Below, piece after piece: positions 17,123 through 26,473 of a stretch of 64,000 nt of DNA (position 1 is the first letter of the stretch; each line of letters opens with the position of its first letter). Made by a program: the position numbers and the translations under genes. The notes beneath the pieces are model-generated. The model did not search any database, was not told the DNA's origin, and saw only the letters and a list, made by a program, of their open reading frames with translations. Source of the DNA: an uncultured Lachnospiraceae bacterium (lineage in GTDB: Bacteria; Bacillota; Clostridia; Lachnospirales; Lachnospiraceae); contig CAJULG010000004.1 in the NCBI GenBank assembly GCA_910587045.1, positions 104,516 to 168,515 on the forward strand. The letters run 5' to 3'.

Positions 17123-18760
17123 ATGAAGAAACGAAACAGGGGTCAGATCTCCGTATACATCGGCGGTATACTCTGTGTATTCCTTATATTGATCGTGACG
17201 ATCCTGCAGGGAATAAGGATCTGGGAGGGCCGGGCGAAATGCTGTCAGTCCACAGCCGGAGCAGTCAGCAGCTTAAAGGGTGATTTTCAGCCGGATTTAT
17301 TCCGGCGATACCACCTGCTCGCATTAGACCGGACTTATTATGGCAGAGGTGAGGGTTATATGGAGGAGAGGGCAAAGGAGTATCTGGAATACAATCTGAT
17401 GACGGAGAATTCGCTATATGAATATCAGATCGAGGATGTCATGCTGGCCGGGACTGTATCGCTGCTGGATGATGAACTGTCGGGATTTCGCCGGCAGATC
17501 GAGGAGGATATGGCGTTAAGGCTTCCGATGAGCCTGGTAGAAGCTATAATAAGCAAAGCCCGGCAGAGCAATACCGATGATCAGGAGAGGGTATTAGAAC
17601 AGGAATTTGGAAACCGGCCGGCGGCAGATGAACCCAATGGCGGTTCCGTTGAAGCCATCGGTAATTTAACAGGCGAGGATATAAAAGCCCTGGGACTGGA
17701 GGAGGAGCTGCTGGCAGAGGGAATCACAGACTTTGATGCTCTGACAATGGAGGACTTATTGCAGACAGATTTCGTAAGCCAGGGGAAAATGGAGGATCCC
17801 AGAGAGAGTTACAATGAAATTCGCAGCAGTGATATTCTGGCATTAATAATTCCGGAGCAGGCAGGTGCGATCGCAAAGGAGCGGATGAATATACAGGGCA
17901 TTCCTTCGGCCAGGGTATCCCGGGAAAAGGAGGAAGGCTTCGAACACGGGCTGCCTGTACTGGAAGGCATAGAAGATATATCCGGTTCGTTATTACAGAA
18001 TAAGCTTTCATTTGAAAACCCGGAAAAGTTTGATGATTCCGGTATATCGCTGGATGCATCGGGTGACATGGAAGGGGTTTATGGAACTGCTTATGCAATG
18101 CAGGTCTTTCAATACTTTGGACATCCTCTGGATGCCGGGGAGTCCGGAGATCCGTACGCACTGGAATGTGAAATTGAGTACATTCTGAAGGGAGAAGCCT
18201 CTGATTATGAGAATCTGTCAAAGCTGGCAGAAGAACTGACAATAATACGGTTTGTTCCGAATGCGGCGTATGCGTTTACAAATGAAACAATGAAAAAGGA
18301 GGCATTGGCTGCAGCTACACTGCTTTTGGCACCCGTTCATTTAGAAGCAGCGGCAGAACCGGTATCCTACATTCTGCTTGCCTGCTGGGCATATGGAGAA
18401 AGTCTTATGGATGTACGGGGGCTGCTGCAAGGCAAATATGTTCCATTTACCAAGGATTCGTCAAGCTGGAAGCTGTCATTAACAGGCATAAAGAATCTGG
18501 CGGAACAGGAGATATCCGATTGCGGGAAGGATCAGGGTATGAACTACGAAGAGTATCTGACACTGTTACTCCTGCTGACACCGGATCGGGAACTGCAATA
18601 TTACCGTATGCTGGATGTGATGGAGTGGAATCTGCAAACGCACATTCCCGGTTTTACAATTCAGGATTGTATCGTTACATTCCGGCTGCAGACCAGGATC
18701 CGGGACAACGACAGAGTCTGGCATTTTGATCAGCAGGGCAGTTATTTATCAGACGAATAG
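17123..18760 (+). CDS. DUF5702 domain protein of the Tad locus
   Basis: 545 residues: basic N terminus, one membrane anchor (ISVYIGGILCVFLILIVTIL), then a long mostly acidic extracytoplasmic region and C-terminal segments (LLAPVHLEAAAEPVSYILLACWAYGESLMDV) typical of the DUF5702 family found in clostridial Tad loci. It lacks the Glu at +5 of true prepilins, so it is probably an assembly or minor pilus-associated factor and not a pilin. AGGAGGAAAGGA precedes the ATG 10 bases after the pilin stop. Confidence 0.7.
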   Translation: MKKRNRGQISVYIGGILCVFLILIVTILQGIRIWEGRAKCCQSTAGAVSSLKGDFQPDLFRRYHLLALDRTYYGRGEGYMEERAKEYLEYNLMTENSLYEYQIEDVMLAGTVSLLDDELSGFRRQIEEDMALRLPMSLVEAIISKARQSNTDDQERVLEQEFGNRPAADEPNGGSVEAIGNLTGEDIKALGLEEELLAEGITDFDALTMEDLLQTDFVSQGKMEDPRESYNEIRSSDILALIIPEQAGAIAKERMNIQGIPSARVSREKEEGFEHGLPVLEGIEDISGSLLQNKLSFENPEKFDDSGISLDASGDMEGVYGTAYAMQVFQYFGHPLDAGESGDPYALECEIEYILKGEASDYENLSKLAEELTIIRFVPNAAYAFTNETMKKEALAAATLLLAPVHLEAAAEPVSYILLACWAYGESLMDVRGLLQGKYVPFTKDSSSWKLSLTGIKNLAEQEISDCGKDQGMNYEEYLTLLLLLTPDRELQYYRMLDVMEWNLQTHIPGFTIQDCIVTFRLQTRIRDNDRVWHFDQQGSYLSDE

Positions 18761-18790
18761 AATAATGATAAAGAAGGGAGGTGCTTTGAA

Positions 18791-19816
18791 ATGCATACTT
18801 ATTGTTCTTATGATTCCGGAGTCTGGATACGGATATTGACACAGATATTCCAAAAAATCATACTTCTGTTGAAATATGCAGATCATAAAGAAAATCAACA
18901 ACAAAAAAATAAAAATGTCGCTCACGATAACATGACTCCAAATGACCAGATCGAATTTCTTTATACAATCTTGTACCCGGCAATATTCAAATCCCAAAGA
19001 TATCCGGATGCCCCCCGTAAGCGTAAGTATGCAGTTCAAAGCACCTCGAACCGAAACCGTGGTTCTGCCTCTCTGGAGGCGGTCTGCATTATGCCGGTGC
19101 TCCTGTTTGCCTTCTGGGCATTCTATTCCATTGGGCAGATTTACATACTGGAGAATCAGATTTATCAGGCGGCCATGAATACCGCAGGGTATTTTGCAGA
19201 ATCTGTCTATCTGGAAGAACTTTCCGGAACGACAGGGGACAGTCTGATGGAGCTGTCCGGGTATACCATGGCATCGTCGAAGCTGCGGGAATATCTTCCC
19301 CGGGCCTCCCGGGTGGAGCAATATGTGACAGGCGGAAGACAGGGGCTGATCCTGACCGATCCGGTATCCCTGGACGAGGAAGGCTTCCTCTGTCTTGTGA
19401 TTCGGTATCAGATACAGATCCCGGTTCCGTTTCTGAATGATCTGTCAATGCCTGTAAGGGTACAGGTGCGGCAGAAGGCATATACCGGCTATAGAGGTTC
19501 TGCCAGTGAGAATGTAAATGAAAGGTATGTATATCTGGCAGAATACAGCTCCGTATATCATTTATCCAGAAGTTGCAGTCATCTGAAGCGTACCATTGTT
19601 CCGGTATCAGAGACGATGTTAAACACTGCGTATTCCAGTCTGGCGCCCTGTGATTACTGCGGGTCGCAGGAGGCGGATACCTATTTTATTACGGAGACCG
19701 GTGATTGTTATCATACCAGTAACCAATGCACCGGTCTAAAGCGAACGGTACGACGGATAAGATGGAGTGAAGCGGCCGGATATGCACCATGTACGCGGTG
19801 CGGGGCAGATCCTTAA
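18791..19816 (+). CDS. TadE-like pseudopilin with duplicated Cys-rich C-terminal domain
   Basis: 341 residues. A prepilin-like site (Gly91 then SASLE, Glu at +5) leads a hydrophobic helix CIMPVLLFAFWAFYSIGQIYIL. The C terminus holds two related ~45-residue units, each with a His, a Cys, a LKRT motif and a closing CxxC (APCDYCG; APCTRCG), like small zinc-binding Ada-type units. Residues 1-90 precede the prepilin site, far longer than a normal leader, and their DNA is AT-rich compared with neighbours. The start has a strong SD (GGGAGGTG), so the extension appears to be translated. Confidence 0.65.
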   Translation: MHTYCSYDSGVWIRILTQIFQKIILLLKYADHKENQQQKNKNVAHDNMTPNDQIEFLYTILYPAIFKSQRYPDAPRKRKYAVQSTSNRNRGSASLEAVCIMPVLLFAFWAFYSIGQIYILENQIYQAAMNTAGYFAESVYLEELSGTTGDSLMELSGYTMASSKLREYLPRASRVEQYVTGGRQGLILTDPVSLDEEGFLCLVIRYQIQIPVPFLNDLSMPVRVQVRQKAYTGYRGSASENVNERYVYLAEYSSVYHLSRSCSHLKRTIVPVSETMLNTAYSSLAPCDYCGSQEADTYFITETGDCYHTSNQCTGLKRTVRRIRWSEAAGYAPCTRCGADP

Positions 19817-19862
19817 AATATGTCTTGCATGACATAAGAACGCCGCAGAAAGAAGGGATGAA

Positions 19863-20243
19863 ATGATACGAAGAGACGCAGAAATTCTCAATCAGGGCAG
19901 TATGATCATTGAGGTTACCCTGATTATGCCACTCATATTAATGATCCTGGTGTTGCTCCTTACATTATTGTTCAGTGTATTTCGGCAGGCAGAGGTACAT
20001 TCTGCATTGATGACCAAATATACCATGTATGAGAACAGCAGGACGGAAGAAAAAGGAAAAAATACTGCATCAGAAGGAAAAGCGGATGCATACGGCGACC
20101 GGCGGATTTATTCCGGAAAGGCAGAAATAACATGGATACAGGGATATGAGATTTCCTCTGTAGAGCAGCAGATAGTGCGGATCTCAGACGTGGAGGATAA
20201 GCTAAGGAGGTGGCAGATGCTTGGAGACCTGGTTCCAGAGTGA
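19863..20243 (+). CDS. TadE-like minor pseudopilin
   Basis: 126 residues. Leader MIRRDAEILNQG, predicted cleavage after Gly12, Glu at +5 in SMIIEVTL, followed by a strongly hydrophobic helix. The C-terminal half is short and charged. This is the pattern of TadE/TadF minor pseudopilins. It overlaps the next gene by 23 bases, which supports cotranscription and coupled translation. Confidence 0.7.
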   Translation: MIRRDAEILNQGSMIIEVTLIMPLILMILVLLLTLLFSVFRQAEVHSALMTKYTMYENSRTEEKGKNTASEGKADAYGDRRIYSGKAEITWIQGYEISSVEQQIVRISDVEDKLRRWQMLGDLVPE

Positions 20244-21531
20244 AGGTTTTCACCATTATCTGATCATAGGAACAAAGGAGGCGGACATTGACAGCTTTGC
20301 ATGGAGAATGCTGATGCATTATGAGGGAAACGAATTATTGCCGTTTGAATTAAGCTGCCAGAACGGGAATGCAAGCATCCGTTATGAGATTAGAGGGTTT
20401 GCTTCTCTGCAGGAGTATTTTGCCGGCCGGGAGATGGATGCCCGGGAATTAAGGGCTTTATTTCAGGCGGTATGGAATTGCTATGAGGAACTGGAGGATC
20501 ATCTTCTTTCCATGGAGGGGTTCTTGTTAAAGCCGGAATGGGTTTATTACCAGCCCGGCAGTAAACAATTTCATTTTTGCTATTGTCCCGGTGCCTCCGT
20601 TTTGTTTCAGGAGGAATTCTCCTCCCTGGTGGAATTCTGTCTGCGCTGTACCCGGCATCAGGATTCAGATGGAGTCCAGTTTATTTATGGCTTGTATCGG
20701 CTTATACAGGAGGGTGAAATAGAGGGAGGAACGTTGCAACGGTATCTGGCAGAAAGGAGCATCAGAACTACGGATACGATCATAGGAGAGACAGGTATAA
20801 GGGAGACAACAGAACATGAGGTGGAGCTGGAAATCGGGAAAGGGGAGATCATAAACGGTACGCAAACCCTGCCCTGGAAACATCAGGATATAGCGTTTTA
20901 TATATACGCGATTCTGTCGGGATCAGCCTTATGTGCTGTATTGATCTTCGGCATACGCTTTCTAATATTTACACATCGGGAGACAGATCTGAAGATCAGC
21001 ATTATACTGGCTGTTATCATGCTGTTTTTTCTGTATAGTATGTTACAAAGCAGACAGAGACCTCTTTTGGTGGATGTGGATAACAGGGAAGATGATGCAC
21101 TTTCTCCGGTGCTGGTCAGGACGGAGGTGTTACAGGAGGATAATGACTCAGATATATCGGAAGCAGGCGAAACCGCAGTATTACAGTTAAGTAGTACCGG
21201 TAAGAATGAAAGCATAGATGAAATCCTTTGGCTGCTGGAGGATGCGGGTGTTGACAACAGGAGGATTCCGTTAAGCTATCTTCCGGGTGTGCTGGGAAGA
21301 GATGGTTCAGATGTAGATTATGTGGTTCCGGACGAAGGAATCAGTCGAAGACATTTGATGTTGTTTCTCAGTGGTGAGGAGCTGTATGCAGAAGATCTGG
21401 CTTCTACCAATGGTACTTATATCAATGGCCGGCGGCTTGAGGCGGGAGAACCGGTACAGCTTTGTGAGGGTGACTGTCTGTTTCTTGGCAGCAGTCGTTA
21501 TCAGGTGCAGAAGAGAAAGAAGCAGTCATAG
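20221..21531 (+). CDS. DUF6382 / FHA domain membrane protein
   Basis: 436 residues: an N-terminal soluble domain of the DUF6382 type (FHHYLIIGTKEADIDSF, FLLKPEWVYYQPGSKQFHFCYCPG), two membrane helices (about 222-245 and 256-276), then a C-terminal FHA domain with LGRDGSDVDYVV, ISRRH and STNGTYING. FHA domains bind phosphothreonine, so it may link a Ser/Thr kinase to Tad pilus function; such proteins commonly close clostridial Tad operons. The start is a TTG with AAGGAGG ten bases upstream; no earlier ATG is in frame. Confidence 0.72.
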   Translation: METWFQSEGFHHYLIIGTKEADIDSFAWRMLMHYEGNELLPFELSCQNGNASIRYEIRGFASLQEYFAGREMDARELRALFQAVWNCYEELEDHLLSMEGFLLKPEWVYYQPGSKQFHFCYCPGASVLFQEEFSSLVEFCLRCTRHQDSDGVQFIYGLYRLIQEGEIEGGTLQRYLAERSIRTTDTIIGETGIRETTEHEVELEIGKGEIINGTQTLPWKHQDIAFYIYAILSGSALCAVLIFGIRFLIFTHRETDLKISIILAVIMLFFLYSMLQSRQRPLLVDVDNREDDALSPVLVRTEVLQEDNDSDISEAGETAVLQLSSTGKNESIDEILWLLEDAGVDNRRIPLSYLPGVLGRDGSDVDYVVPDEGISRRHLMLFLSGEELYAEDLASTNGTYINGRRLEAGEPVQLCEGDCLFLGSSRYQVQKRKKQS

Positions 21532-21555
21532 TGATGTAAATAGACAGAAAAGGCA

Positions 21556-21585
21556 TTGACACGGAAATACCTGTTTCGTTATCAT
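21556..21585 (+). promoter_or_regulatory. Promoter of two-component pair
   Basis: TTGACA and TATCAT spaced by 18 bases in the gap before the response-regulator gene. An AT-rich near-palindrome centred on GTTAAC (21594-21617) lies between it and the start codon. Confidence 0.5.
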
Positions 21586-21648
21586 ACATATTAGAATAAT
21601 AAAGTTAACTTTTATTCTTTATCAAAGGTGGAAATAAGGAAAACAGAT

Positions 21649-22323
21649 ATGTATAAGATATTTATTATTGAAGATGATGTATCTATGGCAAATGCCATGA
21701 AAAAGCAGATTGAGGGATGGGGAAATGAAGTCCGCTGCGCCAGAAACTTTCAGTCCGTGCTTTCAGAATTTACGGAATTTGATCCGCACCTGGTACTGGT
21801 GGATATCATGCTCCCGTTTTTCAACGGTTATCACTGGTGCAGTGAAATCCGAAAGATATCCAATGTTCCGGTTATATTTATATCCTCGGCATCGGATAAT
21901 ATGAATATCGTTATGGCGATGAATATGGGTGGAGACGATTTCATAGCGAAGCCTTTTGATCTGAATGTACTGATGGCAAAGCTCCAGGTTGTGCTTCGGC
22001 GAACCTATGATCTGGCAGGGAAGATTCCGGTACTGGAGCATAAGGGAGCGATCCTGAATCTGAATGATACAACCCTTTGCTACGGTGATTCCAAGCTGGA
22101 GCTGTCGCGGAATGAATTCCGGATCCTGCAGACCCTGATGGAGAATAAGGGAAAGATCGTAAGCCGGGATACATTGATGACCAGGCTTTGGGAAATTGAC
22201 AGTTATGTTGAGGAGAATACATTAACGGTGAATATTACCCGACTGCGAAGGAAGCTGGAGGGGATCGGTCTGGTAGATTTTATTAAGACGAAGATCGGCA
22301 GTGGTTATATGATTGAAGCATAA
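21649..22323 (+). CDS. BceR-like OmpR-family response regulator
   Basis: 224 residues: receiver domain with acidic pocket EDD (about 8-10), phosphorylation Asp52 in LVDIMLPF and Lys in AKPFD, then a winged-helix DNA-binding domain (LSRNEFRILQTLMEN, VEENTLTVNITRLRRKL). The regulator-kinase-ABC order matches peptide-sensing BceRS-BceAB modules. It is expected to bind the operator found before the ABC genes at 23352. AAGGA eight bases before this ATG favours it over a GTG seven codons earlier. Confidence 0.85.
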   Translation: MYKIFIIEDDVSMANAMKKQIEGWGNEVRCARNFQSVLSEFTEFDPHLVLVDIMLPFFNGYHWCSEIRKISNVPVIFISSASDNMNIVMAMNMGGDDFIAKPFDLNVLMAKLQVVLRRTYDLAGKIPVLEHKGAILNLNDTTLCYGDSKLELSRNEFRILQTLMENKGKIVSRDTLMTRLWEIDSYVEENTLTVNITRLRRKLEGIGLVDFIKTKIGSGYMIEA

Positions 22324-22335
22324 AGAGGGAAGTAC

Positions 22336-23340
22336 ATGAAGGATGGTATAAAGATACTCTGGAAATATATAAGGCAGAATGCTGTGATCGGAATTGCATT
22401 CCTTTTGTTTGTCTGCATATTTGCCGGCATTTTCTTTCTGTATGATCTGGAGGTGGAGGCAGTCATCTATGCAGGTCTTTTATGTGCATCTATTGCCATT
22501 GTTGCAATCAGCATTCACTTTTATTTTTATTATAAGAGGCATAAGCAGCTGCTGTACATTTATTCGAATGTGGAGCTGTTACTGCATGAGCTTCCTGCCC
22601 CTAAGACGCTGATGGAACAGGATTATCAGGATATGTTGAAGGAGCTGGCAGGCATCCGCAATATGGAAATGACACAGTGGAAGTCCGAGCAGCAGGAAAG
22701 CCTGGATTTCTATACAGCCTGGGTACACCAGATCAAGGCTCCCATAGCAGCCATGCGTCTGATCTTACAGGCGGAGGACAGCAAAGAAAATCAGGAGCTG
22801 TTATCAGAGCTGTTTCGGGTCGAGCAGTATACGAATATGGTGCTTGGCTATTTTCGATTAGGATCGTCGGTTTCAGATTTTGTATTCCAGGAGTATCCGC
22901 TGGATTCCATTATCCGTTCCATGATCCGGAAGTTTGCATCCCAGTTTATACGAAAAAAAATTCAACTGAAATATGAAGGCACCAGTGTCCGGGTATTGAC
23001 GGATGAAAAGTGGCTGACCTTTATATTAGAACAATTAATTTCCAATGCAATTAAATATACAGAAGGCGGATGCATCACAATCTCCGTGGAGGAGGATAAG
23101 GTGCTGTCCATTACAGATACCGGAATCGGAATTGCAAAGGAGGATCTGCCACGGATTTTTGAGAAAGGATTTACCGGTTATAATGGAAGAAGTGACAAGA
23201 AGGCTACCGGACTGGGACTTTATCTTTGTAAGACTACTGCCGATAAACTCTCACATCGGATCCAGGTGGAATCAGAGATTGGCGTGGGAAGCTGTTTCCG
23301 TCTGTATTTAGCAGAAGATAAGCTGGAATCAGTGGAGTGA
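22336..23340 (+). CDS. BceS-like intramembrane-sensing histidine kinase
   Basis: 334 residues: two membrane helices (about 17-35 and 41-63) with a loop of only a few residues, so there is no real sensor domain outside; phospho-acceptor His131 in WVHQIKAPI; and HATPase motifs ITDTGIGI and ATGLGLYL. Kinases of this type sense antimicrobial peptides indirectly through the partner ABC permease, here encoded at 24214. It starts 12 bases after the regulator stop. Confidence 0.87.
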   Translation: MKDGIKILWKYIRQNAVIGIAFLLFVCIFAGIFFLYDLEVEAVIYAGLLCASIAIVAISIHFYFYYKRHKQLLYIYSNVELLLHELPAPKTLMEQDYQDMLKELAGIRNMEMTQWKSEQQESLDFYTAWVHQIKAPIAAMRLILQAEDSKENQELLSELFRVEQYTNMVLGYFRLGSSVSDFVFQEYPLDSIIRSMIRKFASQFIRKKIQLKYEGTSVRVLTDEKWLTFILEQLISNAIKYTEGGCITISVEEDKVLSITDTGIGIAKEDLPRIFEKGFTGYNGRSDKKATGLGLYLCKTTADKLSHRIQVESEIGVGSCFRLYLAEDKLESVE

Positions 23341-23351
23341 TGTACTCAATC

Positions 23352-23365
23352 TTACAAAACTGTCA
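23352..23365 (+). promoter_or_regulatory. Probable BceR-type operator
   Basis: TTACA-AAAC-TGTCA matches the TNACA-N4-TGTAA core known for BceR-like regulators at all but one position. It sits in the gap between the kinase and the ABC transporter genes, where induction of the transporter is expected. A confident -35/-10 pair could not be assigned. Confidence 0.55.
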
Positions 23366-23453
23366 CATGGATCGCCCCAGATGTAACATGATTCAATGGC
23401 GGTTGAAGTGACCATTTCCTATACTGGGTATAAAGGAAAAGGAGGTCATAACA

Positions 23454-24221
23454 ATGGCAATACTAGAGGTTAAGAATCTGAAGAAGATTTATACGACCCG
23501 TTTTGGCGGAAATCAGGTACAGGCGCTAAGTGATGTCTGTTTTTCGGTAGAACAGGGAGAATATGTAGCGATCATGGGAGAGTCCGGTTCCGGTAAAACG
23601 ACTCTTTTGAATATACTGGCGGCTCTGGACCGTCCAACGACAGGAGAGGTTTTATTGGATGGAAGGAGTCTTAATAAGGTAAAGGAAAAGCAGATGTCTG
23701 CATTTCGTCGGGATAATCTGGGATTTGTATTTCAGGACTTTAATCTGCTGGATACGTTCACCCTGCAGGATAATATTTTTCTTCCACTGGTATTATCCGG
23801 AAAGCGTTACGATGAGATGAGCGGCAGGCTGAAGCCTCTGGCAAAACGACTGGGAATTGAAGAGCTTCTCGGGAAATATCCATATGAGGTTTCCGGTGGA
23901 CAGAAGCAACGGGCGGCAGTTGCCCGGGCGCTGATCACGGATCCGAAGCTGATCCTGGCCGACGAGCCGACCGGAGCGTTGGATTCCAGAGCCACAGATA
24001 GTCTGTTAAGACTGTTTAACGAGGTAAATAAGGAAGGCCAGACTATTTTGATGGTAACCCATTCCACCAAGGCGGCCAGCCATGCAAGCCGGGTATTATT
24101 TATTAAGGATGGAACTGTATTTCATCAGATGTATCGGGGGGATAATACAACAGAAGAGATGTATCAGATGATTTCGGATACTCTTACCCTGATCACGACA
24201 GGTGGTGATCGGCATGAATAA
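23454..24221 (+). CDS. BceA-like ABC transporter ATP-binding protein
   Basis: 255 residues of the MacB/LolD-like ATPase class: Walker A GESGSGKTT, Q-loop VFQDFNLLD, signature VSGGQKQRAAVARAL, Walker B LILADEPTGALD, H-loop VTHS. It powers the permease encoded next, with which it overlaps by 8 bases. Together they should remove or detoxify cell-wall-active peptides and also signal to the kinase. AAAGGAGG precedes the start. Confidence 0.9.
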   Translation: MAILEVKNLKKIYTTRFGGNQVQALSDVCFSVEQGEYVAIMGESGSGKTTLLNILAALDRPTTGEVLLDGRSLNKVKEKQMSAFRRDNLGFVFQDFNLLDTFTLQDNIFLPLVLSGKRYDEMSGRLKPLAKRLGIEELLGKYPYEVSGGQKQRAAVARALITDPKLILADEPTGALDSRATDSLLRLFNEVNKEGQTILMVTHSTKAASHASRVLFIKDGTVFHQMYRGDNTTEEMYQMISDTLTLITTGGDRHE

Positions 24222-26202
24222 GTTGTTTTATCCGAAGCTTGCCGCGGGGAATATTAAAAAGAATGCACGCATCTATATCCCGTACCTGTTGACCTGTATA
24301 TTTACCATCGCTATGTATTATGTGATACATTCCCTGTCTATGAATGAAGGGCTGAATAATATGCGGGGCGGACAGCAGATGCAGGGAATGTTAGAATTTG
24401 GACGCTTCATTATCGGAGTCTTTGCGGCTGTATTTTTATTCTATACCAACAGCTTCTTAATGAAACGAAGAAAGAAGGAAATTGGTCTCTGGAATATACT
24501 GGGAATGGAAAAACGTCATATTATGAAGGTGATCGGATATGAGACCCTGTATATCATGCTGATCAGTCTGACTGCAGGCCTGCTGCTGGGAATCCTGCTG
24601 GAAAAGGGAACCTATCTGATCCTGGCCAGGCTCTTTGAATTTGAGATCGTGCTTGGTTTTCATATATATGAAGGGGCGATTCTTGTATCCTGTATCTTAT
24701 TTGGAATCATCTTCTTTGCTATTTTTTTGAATTCCTTATGGCAGGTTTCCAGGTCAAAGCCGATTGAACTGCTGCGGGGTGGAATGGTAGGAGAAAAGGA
24801 ACCGAAGACCAAATGGTTTATGGCAGTTCTTGGCATCCTGTGTCTTGCGACCGCTTATACGTTGTCGATCTGCCTGAAAGATCCGTTAGAGTCCCTGGCA
24901 GTCTTTTTTGTGGCAGTCCTGCTGGTAATCGCGGGAACGGAACTGCTATTTGTAGCGGGCAGTATCGCCTTTTTGAAGCTTCTGCGAAAGAATAAGAACT
25001 ATTATTATAAGGCAAAGCACTTTACTTCTGTATCGAATATGCTGTACCGGATGAAACGGAATGCTGTGGGACTTGCCAATATCTGCATTCTGGTTACCAT
25101 GATCCTGGTTATGCTTTCCTCTACCTCGAGCCTGGTCATGGGAGAAGAGGATATTATCCATAACCGGTATCCCAATGATTTTTCCATCACCGAGCATAAC
25201 CGGAATGAATTGAATCCGGAGCTGCAGGAAATCGTCAATCGGGAGATCGAAGCACAGCAACTGGAGGTTAGGAAGAGCCTGTGTTATTCACATCTGCAGG
25301 TGATGGGAATCCAGAATGGTTCTGAATTCGAAACGGACATGAACCGGGTTGAAAATTATACCTTTAACGGCGGGAATGCCTGTTATCTGATCGCACTTTC
25401 ACTTGACGATTATAACCGCATTCTGGGAACGGATGTATTGTTACAGGAGGATGAGATCCTGTTGTACTCACCGGATAATAAGTACCGCTATGATACCATG
25501 GACGTATTTGGAAAAACCTACCGTATTGCAGAAAATTTAGATGAATTTCTGGATATCGGTACGGATCATGTCCTGAATACGTACTATCTGGTGGTTCGTG
25601 ACTGGCAGGAGATTCAACATGCACTGAATTATCTGAGTAATAGTTATGAGGATACCTCTTATTTAGTAGATACCTATTATGGCTATGATCTGATCGGTAC
25701 CCCGGAAGCAAAGGAGGCAGCCTTTGTCCAGATACGGAACCAGTTCCTGGAGACGGAATGGAATGTAGTGATCTTTACTCATGAAAATGCAAGAAGGGAC
25801 TTTATGAGTCTGCATGGCAGTCTGTTCTTCCTGGGAATTTTCCTGAGTATATTATTTGTCATGGCAGTCATCCTGGTAATCTATTATAAGCAGATTTCAG
25901 AGGCTTATGAGGACAAGGAGCGGTATCAGATCATGCAGAAGGTGGGAATGAGCCAGGCGGAGGTAAGGCAGTCCATTCATTCCCAGATTCTGACGGTATT
26001 CTTTCTTCCGCTGATCACAGCAGGTATTCATGTGGCATTTGCCCTTCCGATCATCATCCGGATGCTGAAGCTGTTTGGATTCTTTAATACATCACTCTTT
26101 GTACTTTGCGCATTGATCTGTTTTCTGATCTTTGCTGTGCTATATGGGATTATTTATTCTATAACAGCAAAAGCATATTATAAGATTGTAAGCTGGAACT
26201 AA
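24214..26202 (+). CDS. BceB-like ABC permease (FtsX domains)
   Basis: 662 residues with about ten membrane segments arranged 1+3, 2, large extracellular domain (about 310-535), then 3-4 at the C terminus; FtsX-type regions at both ends. The large extracellular domain between membrane segments is the mark of BceB-type permeases that bind peptide antibiotics. AGGTGG precedes the chosen ATG inside the end of the ATPase gene. Ligand unknown; lantibiotics or bacitracin-like peptides are typical for the family. Confidence 0.87.
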   Translation: MNKLFYPKLAAGNIKKNARIYIPYLLTCIFTIAMYYVIHSLSMNEGLNNMRGGQQMQGMLEFGRFIIGVFAAVFLFYTNSFLMKRRKKEIGLWNILGMEKRHIMKVIGYETLYIMLISLTAGLLLGILLEKGTYLILARLFEFEIVLGFHIYEGAILVSCILFGIIFFAIFLNSLWQVSRSKPIELLRGGMVGEKEPKTKWFMAVLGILCLATAYTLSICLKDPLESLAVFFVAVLLVIAGTELLFVAGSIAFLKLLRKNKNYYYKAKHFTSVSNMLYRMKRNAVGLANICILVTMILVMLSSTSSLVMGEEDIIHNRYPNDFSITEHNRNELNPELQEIVNREIEAQQLEVRKSLCYSHLQVMGIQNGSEFETDMNRVENYTFNGGNACYLIALSLDDYNRILGTDVLLQEDEILLYSPDNKYRYDTMDVFGKTYRIAENLDEFLDIGTDHVLNTYYLVVRDWQEIQHALNYLSNSYEDTSYLVDTYYGYDLIGTPEAKEAAFVQIRNQFLETEWNVVIFTHENARRDFMSLHGSLFFLGIFLSILFVMAVILVIYYKQISEAYEDKERYQIMQKVGMSQAEVRQSIHSQILTVFFLPLITAGIHVAFALPIIIRMLKLFGFFNTSLFVLCALICFLIFAVLYGIIYSITAKAYYKIVSWN

Positions 26203-26229
26203 AAAAGGAAAGGTTGGTAGGTGATATAT

Positions 26230-26403
26230 ATGGAACAGGAACAATATGTTGGAAATTATAAGAAGCGCCGCCCGGGAGCGGGATGTATCGTAGTTTGCTT
26301 GCTACTGGTACCTGTGGCTGTATTGCTTGCCGCAGTCCGTATTGTCTGGTGTCTGATCGACCGGCTTTCGTCGGTTATGGGAAACGGGAATTCTGAAGAG
26401 TGA
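26230..26403 (+). CDS. Small single-span membrane protein after BceAB
   Basis: 57 residues: charged N terminus (EQEQYVGNYKKRRPGAG), one hydrophobic span (CIVVCLLLVPVAVLLAAV), short tail. AGGTGAT lies just before the ATG, and a strong terminator follows, so it is the last gene of the Bce-like unit. I do not recognise a family. It could be a small partner of the permease or kinase, but this is only suggested by position. Confidence 0.55.
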   Translation: MEQEQYVGNYKKRRPGAGCIVVCLLLVPVAVLLAAVRIVWCLIDRLSSVMGNGNSEE

Positions 26404-26437
26404 TATAACGCTATAGAAATCAATCAGGCTAAGAAAG

Positions 26438-26472
26438 AGTCTCCTTTTGTGAAAACAAGAGGGGACTTTTTA
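26438..26472 (+). terminator. Terminator of Bce-like operon
   Basis: 13-bp stem AGTCTCCTTTTGT / ACAAGAGGGGACT (two G-T pairs) with a GAAA loop and a T-run TTTTT. Confidence 0.85.
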
Positions 26473-26473
26473 C

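Noticed and set aside
18749..19321. 190-codon minus-strand frame opposite the TadE-like N-terminal extension
   Set aside because: Half of it is antisense to the well-supported pseudopilin; no SD or family match. It does underline that the extension DNA is unusual.
23403..23434. TTGAAG with TATACT or TATAAA as the ABC transporter promoter
   Set aside because: Spacings of 11 and 20 bases do not fit a standard promoter; left unassigned.
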